A stretch of 64,000 bases of DNA from Puccinia triticina (GCF_026914185.1 NC_070561.1:4836001-4900000), one strand, 5' to 3'; positions 11,045-22,969 are shown, numbered from the stretch's first letter. A program made the numbers and translations. Notes: a model not told the origin generated them from the sequence alone.

Positions 11045-11591
11045 CCGTTCGTGCTCATCTTTTCTTTTTTCGATTGAGCTCTTCTCTTGCTTTCTTTTTC
11101 AATTGTCTTCTTTCCTTCTTTTTCTTTCTTTTTCAAATGATTTCCTTTTTCTCTTTCATCTTCACCACTCTCTTTTTATTCAGTTTCAGATAAATGTCTG
11201 TTTGTTTTACTTTCTCCTTTAACTTTCTCTTTGTATTTTAATCCTCTTCTTTCAATGACTCAAGTAAATTCAAATACATAATTTCAATTCACTGGAATTG
11301 CTTTCCATACACAAGATGGAGATGAGAAGTGATTACAAAATCAATAAGTATAACTTGAGTGAAATAACAAAAAAAAAAAGAACTTATGATTACACAGTAA
11401 GCAAGTGTGAGTGAGTGAAATAACTTATAATTACAAAGTAAGCGAGTGGAGTGTGAAAATAAAAACTAAAAACCAATTGGTGATTACAAAGAGTGTGAGG
11501 ATCAGAGAGAAAACAAAAAAAATGAACTTATGATTAAAAAAATAACTTATGATTACATACAATAAGTGATTCTACTTATTGGTCGGTGATT
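11045..11591. other. AT-rich intergenic spacer inside the transposon, no gene seen
   Basis: This lies between the 3' ends of the two convergent genes. It has CT-rich runs (11060-11170) and AACTTATGATTACA-type repeats (about 11380-11570), with no coding support. Confidence 0.6.
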
Positions 11592-13297
11592 CTACTTATT
11601 GGTCGCAACCCTCATCAAGTGATGGGAGTATTTCTTCGCAGAGGAAGCGATTGATCGAGCCGGGCCTTTGGGAATCCCTTTGCTTGCGAGCTCTTCTGCC
11701 TTGAACCATTTGAACATGGTCCAATGGGTGATGCCAAGGGCGCTCATCCCCTCGCGGACTTTGGGCGATTCCGGGTTGACGTAGGCGAATCGGAGGAATT
11801 CTTCAATGCTGCTGTCGTCGTGGGTAGGGGTTGATGGGGATAAGGCTCGGGTTGGATGATCTGGGGTGCCGGGGATGTTCTGCCTGGTGGCCATCAAGCT
11901 TGCAGGCGCCATGTGCATTGGGTTGAAAATCATGCCGTGGGGCATTGCGACTCCAAACGAGTTTGGGAATTGGAGGGCGGCCGCCGAAACAGGAGTCGGT
12001 GGTTGCGCTGGAACTGGAGGCGGCGGCGGCGGCGGTGGCATGTTGTCCTTGGTCTTGAATTGAAAGCTATCCGATTTTGGGGGAACCCTGAGGGTCACTT
12101 CGCCGGGGTTGTTCCTCTGTTACATGGGATCAGAGGCAGTAATGGTCAGTATAGAGAGCTTGAATAGTTAATAGTCTCGAATAGTCTCGATAACTTACAA
12201 TAGCTTTGGCCCACAGGGCGGTTCTTTTTGGGGTCATTTGGAAGAACTTGTTGGGGTTCTCAGGATTGATGAAAACCCCCGTCTCGTGACTTCCAGTGAG
12301 GTGTTGAGCGGGTTCGTGGATACAGCTGAGCTCGGTGACCAAATCGGTGAGGGTAGCCGCTGCCTGTGCACCCGCAGAGGGCCCTTCGGATGGGTCTTCC
12401 GCCGCGCTGGGACCTGTGTGCATTAATCGGAGGTGCTTATAAGCAGACTCTTTCTGAAATTTAACACAAAATGTGGTTGATGAGCCATTCCGACTTCGTT
12501 GAGATTGAGATAGATCAGAAAAAATCACGTACCTGAGCCAAGATGGTTGGATCTTTGCGGACCAAGCGGCATATGATTTGACGGGATTCCGGAGTGCCCT
12601 CAGCAGTTAGGAGGAACTGCGTAAATGTTTCGGCCGAATCCAGTCGCTTCTTTTGGGCTGCTGCGAATGCGCGTCCATTTGGGATGATAGCATTCCAAAC
12701 AATGCTGCCCTCGGATTCCAGTTCTCGGGCATATACTCCAAGACCCTTGTCTTCATCGTGTTCGATTAAGAGGATTGCGTCCGCCTTGAACCTTTCAAGA
12801 TCGTAGTTGTGTGTGTCCCAGCTGAGTGTCAGCTTTCCAGGCTCTGATTCAGCCTTTTGGTACTGGGTGCCAACAGGTGCGGCTGAGGTTCGGCGTTTGC
12901 GGGAGTTGATCGGAGGTGGGCTGGGTCTGGGGACAAATAGGAGGAATTCGATTGAAATCGGAACCTCGGGGCGGCCAAAGGTGGAGACTTGACGATTGGA
13001 AGGAACCTGGCTGTGTTGTCGAGACTGAGTTGCAGTTGATTGAGAGGGAGAGGAGCCCGAATGGCTGGATTGGCTGGTGGCCGGGGAAGCTGCGAGTAAG
13101 CCAAAGAGGGATGGGTCCAGTTGCGACGCTCTTTGCTGACTTCTGATGAAGGCGTCACGGCGGCGGTTGCGCTCCGTGACCAGTTGAGCAGTCCCATCGA
13201 ACGGCAGGGGTACGTGTCGGTCCGCAGGTGGCGTCAGTGGGTGGTGGAGCCATTCGCTGTAATCAGAGGGAGAAAGGGATCGTTCATTGTTATCCAT
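11592..13297 (-). CDS. Accessory protein of the Tc1/mariner-like element, 514 aa, function unknown
   Basis: Three exons read without a stop: 13297-12533, 12453-12199 and 12116-11592, with donors GTACGT and GTAAGT and acceptors TTCAG and ACAG, all in phase 0. I chose ATG 13295-13297 (MDNNERSLSPSDYSEW). The protein has a Ser/Gln-rich N-terminal third, a compact region around WDTHNYDLERFKADAILLIE, a Pro run (about residue 360) and a conserved-looking C terminus (SIEEFLRFAYVNPESPKVRE, GITHWTMFKWFKAEEL). I recognise no domain. It is convergent with the transposase and inside the inverted ends, so it moves with the element. It is intact although the transposase is not. It might bind DNA or assist transposition; that is speculation. 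Confidence 0.75.
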
Positions 13298-13685
13298 CCT
13301 CAAGCTAGATAATTCACGGACGTTATCAGTAAGGCTTGCGTGCTCCCGATAGCATCAATGATAAACAGAAAATACTCACCTGCGTTGAATCGTTCCGATG
13401 GCCGGATGATTCTGTCTGGCAGCTGTGGTGGATTCGATGGCTGAGGTGGATTTGACGGCGGTGGTGGATTCGACGGCGGTGGTGGCTGGATGGTGGTGGA
13501 TGCGACGGCGGTGATGGGGGTGGGTGGCAGGGGATCGGTGGCGCTATGTACCTGCGGGCTCCCCGGGGATTCCCCGAGCACGGTCTGCGCGCACGGGCCT
13601 CTGCAGCTGCGCAAAACTTTCGCCGCTGCGGCACAAACTTGCGGAGCTCGCGGTCAAAGTCGCAAGCTCTTCTGGGCTAGCTGTA

Positions 13686-14094
13686 AGACTGTCACAGATC
13701 GACAGATCTACTAGCATAATTACGAGGGAACCTTCCTTATCGGAGTTTTCCCTCAGATTCAATTTACCAAGCCCGCCAACATTGTAGTTCTCAACAACTT
13801 CGACAACTGCGATTGGGGCCTTCGACATCTCTTTTCTTTTCTCTCTTCCATTCCCTTTCGGTATCAGCGCTTGACCTTGCCCATCTGGTAAGTTCAAGCT
13901 CTAGTATCCTTCAAATACTATTCCCCATCAGGAGCGCTGCGAGCCTCCGGTTGACCCTTGTCAACAGCCCCTCCTATAGGAGGCGTGGTTTTATCCTCCC
14001 GCTGAAGCGGTAGAGTAGAGTTTCCGACTGATTAGTCGTACATAGCTTTTCCGCTGTATTCAGAGCGTAGTCACTTTAGAGACCCGCCCTGACA
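13686..14094 (+). repeat. Ty3-1 5' LTR, second segment
   Basis: This continues the LTR after the nested transposon and matches the last 409 bp of the 3' LTR, ending CCTGACA. Confidence 0.95.
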
Positions 14095-14096
14095 TT

Positions 14097-14117
14097 TGGG
14101 GGCCTCATCGGGAATTG
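14097..14117 (+). promoter_or_regulatory. Putative primer binding site of Ty3-1, tRNA-Pro-like
   Basis: Two bases after the LTR a TGG-initial stretch begins (TGGGGGCCTCATCGGGA). Its complement ends in CCCCCA, with the C discriminator base typical of eukaryotic tRNA-Pro. It overlaps a small palindrome TCGGGA-ATTG-TCCCGA. The tRNA identity is an inference. Confidence 0.55.
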
Positions 14118-14648
14118 TCCCGAGATCCGAGCATTGCTTCAAGTTCAGTTTGCCACTGACTGAAGTTATTTCACCTGACCTTATCTTGTTGTGCTCGACC
14201 TTGGTCAAGTCGCATAGAGTATATTCTACTCAATCACTATCTTCAGTATCCAGGCCGATCACCCCTGCATACATAATACTCCTCATACCATTCCCCGGAT
14301 TTTCAGTATCCAGGCCGATCATCCCTGCATACTGTTCCCCGGATTTTACCGTATCCTCATAACTTAGATTTACCTCTCATCCAGCTTACGTTTCTGTTTC
14401 ACCAGCTGACATATTCCGGTAATCTTATTGCGTATCCCATTAAATAGACCCAGTACGATCACCTGTACTGTCCCGGGAATCGTCAGGGAAGATAAGATAC
14501 CCGTTTTCTCTACGGTTAGACCAGGAGTAAGCTACTTCTTTTTACCATTACTAATCATACTGAGTTGAGTACCCTACCAGTGTCGTCCAGGCAAACTTCG
14601 ATTCGAAGTTTTTTTCAGCCAGACCGCCCGAGTAACCCTCAAACTTCT
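14118..14648. other. Ty3-1 leader, no gene
   Basis: This is untranslated leader between primer site and ORF1. It contains direct repeats of a CAGTATCCAGGCCGATCA motif (about 14240 and 14309). The ORF1 frame is open from 14520, but its first ATG is at 14649. Confidence 0.55.
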
Positions 14649-15812
14649 ATGACAGATCGAACTAGACATAACTCAGCGCCTCCAAACAACGGAGTAGCGG
14701 ACCTGTTCGACAGCTTGTTTCGTCGTACAGGTAATACAGCGGATACTCGACCAGCCGCGACAGGTGCTACAGCTAGTACTAGCGCAGTCATTGGAAATCG
14801 AGCGAATCAGGCCGGTACATCCTCTACCACGCTCATAGACCCTGCCCTAGCCATTCCAAACAGCAACCCAGCGATCGATCCAGCGCTATCGGGCCCAACT
14901 CGTAGATCTCATCCAGTAGTAGCCCGTCTGATCGCAGACATTAGGTCTAGAGAATCTGTAGCTAGCGACGGAGCGTCGGCAGCCAATATCCAAAGGCGTT
15001 TGACTAGACCAGGTCCGTCCACGATTGGAGTGGAGCGAATCCTAACAGGAGACGATAGACCCGATACAGTTAACGGGGATAACGACACAGTCAGAAGACT
15101 GGACTCGTCAGACTCAGACTCAAGTATCGAGATCACCGGTACTGGTCTGTATTCCTTGATTTTTTTCTTCCTTTTGTTTTCTCTTTGTCTTTCAATATGT
15201 CTCCACCTAAGAAGGCAGAATCTAACGTAGGTTCACAATCCTCATCTACTAGGTCAGCGAAACCGTCGCTTTATCCCCCCGGCGAATTTAAACGTGGAGG
15301 AGGCAAGAAGATCGTGGGGTCAAACGACGGTGCTCATCTTGCAAACCTACCTCAACTTCAAGAGAGCTTATTTGGAAGCTCAGGCGGGGAACAACCACGC
15401 GGAGATGGAGATCCTGAGGGAGCAGGCGATCACGACTCACAACAGGCTCGAGCGGATGATCGGCCCGGAATTTTTGCGGGTGGAAACAGAGGGCTGGAAC
15501 CCTCACAACATGCCCCAACGCAACCGCAGAGCTCCGCATCAGCCGGCAAACCGCCAACCAGCCCATCCACCCCGCGGGCAGCATCGGCACCAAGAGTACG
15601 CCAGACCGGCGTTGAACCAGCAAAGGGCCCCTCCAGCGAATCAGGTGCAAGATCCTCCAAGCCAACCCGGCCAGAATTTGAGGATGCGACGCCGCCAGAG
15701 CTTCAGGCAGTCGATCTACGACGAGGTGTTCAGGGTGGGCCGTACGCTTCAGGGGAGTTACCAATCGATCGAACAGTCCAGATCCCAAAATCAAGGGAAC
15801 TGGAACCATTGA
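14649..15812 (+). CDS. Ty3-1 ORF1, spliced accessory/Gag-like protein overlapping Gag-Pol
   Basis: Exon 1 is 14649-15144 (ATG to an ACTG/GTCTGT donor) and exon 2 is 15253-15812. The intron of 108 nt has a CTAAC branch point at 15222-15226, 26 nt before acceptor CTACTAG. Splicing keeps frame and removes an in-frame TAG at 15228-15230. The product of about 351 aa has a polar N-terminal half and a helical stretch (YLNFKRAYLEAQAGNNHAEM) followed by an Asn/Gln/Pro/Arg-rich basic tail, as in nucleic-acid-binding Gag parts. Exon 2 lies in a different frame from Gag-Pol over 560 bp. The Gag-Pol ATG (15197) is inside this intron, so spliced and unspliced RNA would encode different proteins. Function unknown. 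Confidence 0.6.
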
Positions 15813-18800
15813 CGCTGGCCGACGCGACTGGGATCTTACGGCGGATGTTTACCGAGATTGAAGTTATTGTGGACGGAAACTCGAAACAGATTAGGTCACA
15901 AACTGACGACTTTTGGACAGCTCTTTCTAAGTACATGCAGAAAGACCTTACAACACTGATGGCTAATAATTTTCATTTGATTAAGGACTTGATTACTGAG
16001 AATTTCAAATCTGTTAAGTTTTCTCTTACTGGGATTTCCTACGGGTTACCAGTATCTATTAGCAATGTTAAGGACAATGTTGATCGGTTGAGCGATAAGT
16101 TGCGAGCGTTGGAGAACAGTGTGAAGTTTGAGAAGCATGAGAGAAAGTCAGAGGATCAGCATGTTGAATCTGACGGCAGCCTGAAAGAGTTCATCCAGGA
16201 AGCGATAGACTTGTCCACATCTAAGCTGATGAGCATTGATCACGGGGATCCGAAGCTGGTCGCAGAAATGCAACAGCTCAGTGCCCGAGTCTTTCAACTA
16301 GAGCAGACCTTTTCTCAAAGGGGGCACCAACCGGCATCAGACTTGGATGCTGGTGCATCGGAGCGTATCGCAAATGAGTTAAACAGTCGATTGCATGATT
16401 GCTTTGCAACGTTAGAGTTAAAGATTCTTGATGAACTGAGGAATATGCGCTCCTCCTCGAAGGACTCTCAGGTCAGTGAGGAGGTAGAAGAGAAACTCGA
16501 AGAGCATAGCGAAAACCAAAGACAGGACTTCTTGAACCTTAATAATAAGATAGATCGCATGATGAGTCAGTACCGGGCGGAAGGGGCGCGATTGAGAGAA
16601 GAGATTACCGGGCTATCAGCAGCAGTTCAAGAGTTGGGACATAAAACAGGAGCGCCTCATCAGCAGATGCCTCAGTATAATGCGAGAGACAGACAACACA
16701 TGGATACCGATCCAGCAGCAGCAGGAATAGACCCTGAACTCAAGAAGAGGTTGAACATGACTATTGCGAAAGCTGATTGGCCAACATTCTCCGGTGAAGG
16801 AGAATACGACCATTTGAGGTTTGTCAACTGGATAGATACCGCGAAGAAGGATGGCCAAATTGACGACGAAGTTATTGTCTTGAAGCTGCTGAATATGCTA
16901 ACTGGGTCTGCGCTGTCGTGGTATGAGACGATGCGCCTGGATCATGCGGGACAGACTTGGGAGTTTTGGAGAGCCGCGCTGTGCAAAAAGTACGGGACTT
17001 CTGCTTGGAAAAGAAAGAAGCAATCGGCTTTTGAATCAGATAGGTTTGTACCGGGAGACACAGCCCCCTCACAGTGGGTTACGAGACAATATAACCGGTT
17101 GAAATGTTTTGCGCCGTCAATAGATCAAGAGTCTATAAGCTTTAAACTGCTCAGTCTAATGGAAGGAGAAGTCGAGTACGCAGCACAGTGCGCGATGAAG
17201 AATTCTAGTGCCGATCTTAGCGAATTCATCAATATCCTGGAGGATATTTGTGATAAAACACGCCTTGGGCGGCGTAGATTTCCCCCTAAAAACTCTCACC
17301 CTGCGGGAGGGAAGCTGAGCGGTGCGGTTGCGGACAAGCCTAAGACTAACGCCACTGATATTAAATGCTTTACTTGTAAGCAGACAGGGCATACCTCAAG
17401 AACCTGTCCCAAGAACGTTAACTCTGTGGACAAAGAAGACGAGTTGACGGAGGCGGGGAGCGAAGAGAACCCTGAGGAGCCAATAATAGGAGCAATCTGT
17501 AACGCGGTAGCTAGCGCCCCAGGACACAACAATCTTGTAAAGATGTCTTGTTGTAACAAGAGTTGTGTGGTTCTGCTGGACAGCGGAGCGGTGAGGTCCG
17601 TGGTAGGTGAGGCCTACTTGGAAAAATTCTGTCCTACTTGGCGTGAATTCATTTTACCCATTGTACCGGGTCGGTTTAACAGCGCGTCGGGAGCCCTGAA
17701 ACCTTTAGGGGTAGTTAACATTAGGTTGTTGTTAGGGAATATAAAGCTAGTCATGAAATTTGTTGTTATGGAGAATATGCCGGTACAATACTTCATAGTA
17801 GGGAATGATTACTTGTCTAAATATAAGATTTCACTTTTAAACGACGGCAAAAGGCAGTTTACCATTGGTGAGAGGGTTTTTGACTTTGACGAGTCTATTA
17901 ATGCGGTACTACATGAGGATAGGCTATCTTTTCGGGAAGAGGTGAAAAAGGACGCTAAGTTGAGCCCAGAACTAACGCCGGAGCAGTTAGAGGATTTGTT
18001 AGCAAACTTAGAAAAATTCAAAGCAGCGTTTGCGACACCAGATCAGCCTTTTGGTTCCATAAAAGGTCACGAAGTTGAAATTATGCTTACAGTAGATCAT
18101 CCTTATCCATTAGCCCTGAGGAAGTCCCCTTATCCAGCGAGTCCGCGCAATAGAGCGGCTATTGAAGAGCACATTGGACTTCTAGTGAAAATGGGAATTC
18201 TAAGGAAGGTAGGATCTAATGAAGGAGTAGAAATCACTACACCGGTGATTGTTGCATGGCACAATGGTAAGTCTAGGTTAGTGGGCGATTTCCGTGCGCT
18301 GAACACGTACACAACACCAGATAAGTACCCTATGCCAAAGATCACCGAGTCTCTAACAAAACTGCACGGAGCCAAATATATTACCTGTATGGATGTGCTG
18401 AAGGGATTTCACCAGAACCAGGTGTCCGCAAACAGTAGAAAGTTTCTACGAATTATTTCGCATATGGGGATACACGAGTATCAACGAATGCCCTTTGGCA
18501 TTAAGAACGCGCCTTCTCATTTCCAACGTATGATGGATAACGAGTTCAGGCGAGAACTTAGTGAGCTGTGGCTGATCATCTATATTGATGATATTATAAT
18601 CTTTACTGAGACTTGGGAGGATCACGTGCTGAAGATTTCTATAGTCCTGGGCAGGATACAAGGAATGCAGATGAAGATATCTTTGACTAAGTGTTCACTT
18701 GGATTCTCGGAGCTCAAAGCACTTGGGCATATAGTTAATGGACTCTCCCTGGGGATTGATCAACACCGAGTAGCGGCGGTGCTCCTTAAGCCGATACCCA

Positions 18801-21139
18801 TGACTATTAAAGAGTTGCAGTCCTTCTTGGGGTTCGCTGGGTACTACCGGCTGCACATCAAGGATTTTAATCTTATGGCGTCATGCCTATACAAGATATG
18901 TAGTTCCAATGTGGCGTTTGAGATGACCAGAGAAAGGGTCGACGCGTATAAAGCTTTGAGGGTGGCGTTAACTACAGCACCCTTGCTGTTTCACCCCGAC
19001 CCCAGTAGACCATTTCGTCTCTATGTAGATGCTTGCATGGAGGGACTCGGCGCGGCTCTACATCAGATACAAATGATTGACGGCAGAGAGATTGAGGGCC
19101 CTATATGTTTCATCTCCAGACAGTTGAAGGATTTGGAGAAGAGATACGGAGCTTCGCAGCTTGAATGCTTGTGCCTGGTATGGGCGCTAGAAAAACTGTA
19201 CTACTATCTGGACGGATGTGTCTTCGAAGTGATTACCGACTGCATAGCGTTGAAATCACTACTTAACATGAAAACACCTAGTCGACATATGATGAGGTGG
19301 CAAATATCAATCCAAGAGTGGAGAGGTGCTATGACAATTGTCCATCGGGATGGTCTCATCCATAAGAATGCGGACGGACTGTCTAGATGGGCGTTACCCA
19401 ATGACAAGGACAATCCGGCGGCGGATGAGGAAGAATTCGTCCGGGAGGTGCCAAATATGGCTATTAGCGTTAGCGGCCTGTCCATTGAATTCTGGGACTC
19501 GGTAGAGAGCAGCTATGAAACTAATAGGAACACGGCAGCTTTGGTAGTGATTCTGAAGTCGAAGAATTCACAGCAAGACCTAGTAAGCCAGTTGGAAGAG
19601 CCGTGGAAAGCTAACTTTGTGGCTGGAAGGTTCATCCTCCTCGACGGGTTGCTATACCACAGGAGTGGGAATAACTGTGCTTTAGTGTTGGTATAAGACG
19701 ACCACATTAACACCGTGTTACATGAGTGTCATGACAATCTAACAGCCAGTCATTTTTCTAAAGACCGTACGTTAGAGCGCATTCGAGCGTTAGCTTGGTG
19801 GCCTGGATGGACTGCCAGGGTAGAGCAGTACTGCATCAGCTGTGACCGTTGCCAGAAGGCTAACCGGTCTACGGGTAAACGGTTTGGCTTGTTGCAAGCA
19901 ATTGAGGAACCCAAGCAGCGTTGGGAGGTCATTAATATGGATTTTGTAACAGCATTGCCCATAGCGGGAAAGGATAACTTCAATGCCGTACTGGTGGTAG
20001 TGGACCGCTTCTCAAAGAGAGCAAGATTCTTACCTTGTTATAAGGACAGTACGGCGCTAGACATAGCGCTACTGTTCTGGAATTCTATCATTCATGATGT
20101 GGGATGCCCTAAGGTGATCATTACAGACCGTGATCCAAAATTTACGTCGGAGTTTTGGCAGAGTTTGTTCCAATTGCTAGGGTCCAAACTGTCTTTTTCT
20201 ACAGCGTACCATCCGCAGACGGATGGTTTAGCGGAAAGGATGATACAGACTTTGGAAGACATGATTAGGCGCTACTGCGCGTTTGGCCTTCAGTTCAAGG
20301 ATGGGGACGGTTATACTCATGATTGGGTTTCTCTGCTACCTGCGTTGGAATACGCGTATAACTCCAGTATACACGCTACAACAGGCAAGACTCCGTTCGA
20401 ACTGGAACGCGGATGGGTACCGCATATGCCACGGGACTTGCTTCTTAGCAAAGCAGTGACCCTACACCCGTCGGCGGAGAAGTTCCAGGAAATGATGTTG
20501 AAAGCCGAGCAACAAGCTAGCAAATGCTTGCAAGAGGCGGTTCAGTACAACAAAGACCGCTGGGATAAGAGCCACAGGGATCATGATATTCAGGTGGGAG
20601 ACAGAGTACTTGTTTCTACGGTAAACTTTCAGAACCTTGGGGGTAACCGGAAACTTAAGGATGCATTTGTTGGACCGTTCTTTGTGAAAGCATTGCACGG
20701 CAGAAACGCGGTAGAGGTCATCTTAACAGAAGGCTATGACCTGAAACACCCTACATTCCCAGTGAGTCTCCTTAAGAAGTATGTACTTCCTGGAGATCAT
20801 AGGGGAGAACCAGAACCAGTGGTTCCCGATGTGGAGGATGACCCACTGGAGGGTTTAGTAGCTTTTAGGATCCTCGATGAAAAGCTGACCAGGGTTAAAG
20901 GGCAGGATTGCCGCCTCTATCTGACGCGCTTTAAAAACAAATCACCAGACCTCAATAAGTGGTTACCAAAGGAACGAATCCAAAATGCGGAGGTACTTCT
21001 GCGTAAGTTTAGAGCTTCTAAAAGGCACCTTAGGACAACTCCTATAAGAGCCGTCCTTTTTTGGGGGGGCGAGTGTCAGCCAGATGCTAGTCTAGACAGC
21101 GCAGCGACTGACAACGCCGCGACTACTAGCGGCTTATAG
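15197..21139 (+). pseudogene. Ty3-1 Gag-Pol polyprotein with one in-frame stop
   Basis: The frame is open from ATG 15197 except for TAA at 19694-19696, between RNase H and integrase; the same frame resumes at once. In order: Gag-like region (coiled segments at about residues 270-500, capsid-like part to about 700); zinc knuckle CFTCKQTGHTSRTC (about 722); protease LLDSGAVRSVVG (about 792); RT with YIDDIIIF (about 1128); RNase H DACMEGLGAAL (about 1277) and HKNADGLSRW; integrase with an HHCC zinc finger and the core VDRF...DRDPKF...; then a chromodomain-like tail near ILDEKLTRVKG. The last residues run into the 3' LTR. Residues before about 200 overlap ORF1 and may not be the true start; an internal ATG at 15844 is an alternative. 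The nonsense codon makes this copy probably inactive. Confidence 0.92.
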
Positions 21140-21640
21140 TCACTTGGCCCTAAGCCAAGGATCGCGAAGGAGCGCGCAGAGACTGCGCGCAGCAAAGCAA
21201 TCCTTGACAAGAGAAAGACACTTGTCAAGTAAGACTGTCACAGATCGACAGATCTACTAGTATAATTACGAGGGAACCTTCCTTATCGGAGTTTTCCCTC
21301 AGATTCGATTTACCAAGCCCGCCAACATTGTAGTTCTCGACAACTTCGACAACTGCGATTGGGGCCTTCGACATCTCTTTTCTTTTCTCTCTTCCATTCC
21401 CTTTTGGTATCAGCGCTTGACCTCGCCCATCTGGTAAGTTTGAGCTCTAGTATTCTTCAAATACTATTCCCCATCAGGAGCGCTGCGAGCCTCCGGTTGA
21501 CCCTTGTCAACAGCCCCTCCTATAGGAGGCGTGGTTTTATCCTCCCGCTGAAGCGGTAGAGTAGAGTTTCCGACTGATTAGTCGTAGATAGCTTTTCCGC
21601 TTTATTCAGAGCGTAGTCACTTTAGAGACCCGCCCTGACA
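21074..21640 (+). repeat. Ty3-1 3' LTR
   Basis: This uninterrupted 567-bp copy runs TGTCAG...CTGACA and gives the reference for placing the nested transposon in the 5' LTR. Confidence 0.95.
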
Positions 21641-21956
21641 CGTTGGCAGGGCACATATTAGAAAACTGACTGGTGGAACTGCTCAATCTTGGTCGCTGTT
21701 TTATCAGGTTGATCAGATTTGTACCAGCAGTACCAGTACCAGACGATTTCCGGATGCTGTCGCCATCATTTCAAGGCTCTGCAACTGCCTCATTGGGCGA
21801 GGCACCTTGTGCGAAGTACAATTGACTGATTTAGTGACGGTAGCACACAGCGGACCCTCATACATATCGTGGAGGTTGTGAGAGAGAGACAGCAAGAAAA
21901 TAGCCTTACCGGGAGATTAGACAGGGTTCAGTCAGATGTATCTGAAGCTCTGCCAT
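21641..21956 (-). pseudogene. 5' part of the disrupted host gene
   Basis: A short first exon, 21956-21910 (MAELQIHLTEPCLIS), ends at a good donor GTAAGG. A possible acceptor GACAG gives exon 2 from 21756 to the Ty3 breakpoint, in phase. The start resembles ELxIxLxxP, the opening strand of arrestin N domains. Removing Ty3-1 joins this to the 9251-9405 fragment in frame. The acceptor lacks a clear pyrimidine tract, so the exon 2 start is uncertain. Confidence 0.4.
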
Positions 21957-22969
21957 TTTGCGTTAAGCGCGCAGCCAAATGGAAGTGGGGATGGTGGTGA
22001 AGTTGAAGTTGCCAATACAGCCGTGGAGGAATTTATTTCAAGAATATAGACAATGTTGAAACAGATCAAGTGACCAAGCACAAGGAAAGTTAAAGACGCA
22101 GCGAAAAGTTGAAAACTGAAGGGGCGACGACGTGGGGAAATCCCGATGACCAGTACAGACCGGTGGTCCAGATTGGTCATAGACCATCTGTACTCATACA
22201 TACTGAGCCCCCTCTACAGGCCCTCGAGCTGACCTGTAACCACTCGAATGAGTGTGTACAAGCCAGCATTGTGCCTGCCCAGGCGCAGGGCCCTGGCAAC
22301 CTTCAGGGTGCAAAGCATGGAGGCCCAGGTCGTGTGCAGCTGGGTCGGATACTTAAAGGGTGTGGGGAAAGCTGTTTGTCCCCCCAGGGGATGAGGTTTT
22401 GTCCCACCCCCTCCCTGGAGCCCACTAATCACTTGATTAGGGCCTCCTTGATGACATTTTTGACCGACCTTCTTTTGCCTGTTGCTCCGGCACGGGCTGG
22501 AGGGTCAATCCGAGGCACCCTCCGGGGTGTTTGGGGATTAATTTCAACTTTTATGGGATTTTTGCTAATGAGCACAGGCAAAAACTTTGATCTTGCCTTC
22601 TGTGTTTCTGTGATTTTAATAAACTTGGATTAGTTCAGGCAAACGTTATGTGCAACCGAGATAGTTTGAATTACCACTTCAAGCGGTTTGAAAAACAAAA
22701 ATGACAACCAAGAAGGTTTCAAGGAAGAAATCAACAACCGTGAACATTTTCACGTCCTGATAATGTTTTTCAAAACGTTTCTCATGACTTTTTGCAAGCC
22801 AGAGTCAGTTTGCAAAACCAATCTGGAGGGTTGTTTTTCCACCTGAAAGGTTGAGAAAACCCATGAATCCTCCAAAAAAAAAAAAAAAGTCAAAATTGAC
22901 TTTGGGAAAAAAAAAGCTCCAAAATCCAATGGTACAGAGCATATATAGCATCAACAGCTCTCCTCAGAT
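21957..22969. other. No supported gene; promoter side of the broken gene and a lone satellite unit
   Basis: A minus-strand frame at 22201-21932 includes a hydrophobic stretch (SLTFLVLGHLICFNIVYILE) but has no support as an exon. At about 22145-22190 there is a degenerate isolated GACCAGTACAGACCGGTGG unit of the CCGGTCAT family. Confidence 0.4.

Larger units (their letters stand above)
9564..13683. mobile_element. Tc1/mariner-like DNA transposon inserted in the Ty3-1 LTR
   Basis: This 4,120-bp element starts CAGCTAGCCCAG and ends with its complement, flanked by TA on both sides (9562-9563 and 13684-13685). The inverted ends are about 207-219 bp (9564-9770 and 13465-13683), near identical apart from a 12-bp indel. 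Just inside are tandem GTCGAATCCACC-type subterminal repeats. It carries two convergent genes: a DDE transposase on plus and an accessory gene on minus. TA target and transposase motifs place it in the IS630-Tc1-mariner group. Confidence 0.93.
9406..21640 (+). mobile_element. Ty3/gypsy LTR retrotransposon (Ty3-1), with a nested DNA transposon
   Basis: The LTRs are 567 bp each. The 3' LTR is 21074-21640; the 5' LTR is split into 9406-9563 and 13686-14094 by the nested transposon, and without it is also exactly 567 bp. Both copies begin TGTCAG and end CTGACA. The flanks are CGTCG (9401-9405) and CGTTG (21641-21645), a 5-bp target duplication with one C/T change. The two LTRs differ at roughly a dozen positions by eye. 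Internal order is ORF1, Gag, PR, RT, RNase H, INT, typical of Ty3/gypsy. A G run at 21063-21069 just before the 3' LTR is the likely polypurine tract. Confidence 0.95.

Noticed and set aside
14097..14124. Self-priming of Ty3-1 as in Tf1/sushi elements
   Set aside because: The TGG start and tRNA-Pro-like complement explain the site; no matching RNA 5' end could be identified.
15288..15809. 173-codon minus-strand frame opposite Ty3-1 ORF1
   Set aside because: It is the complement of a Pro/Gln/Arg-rich coding region, with no start context or motif.
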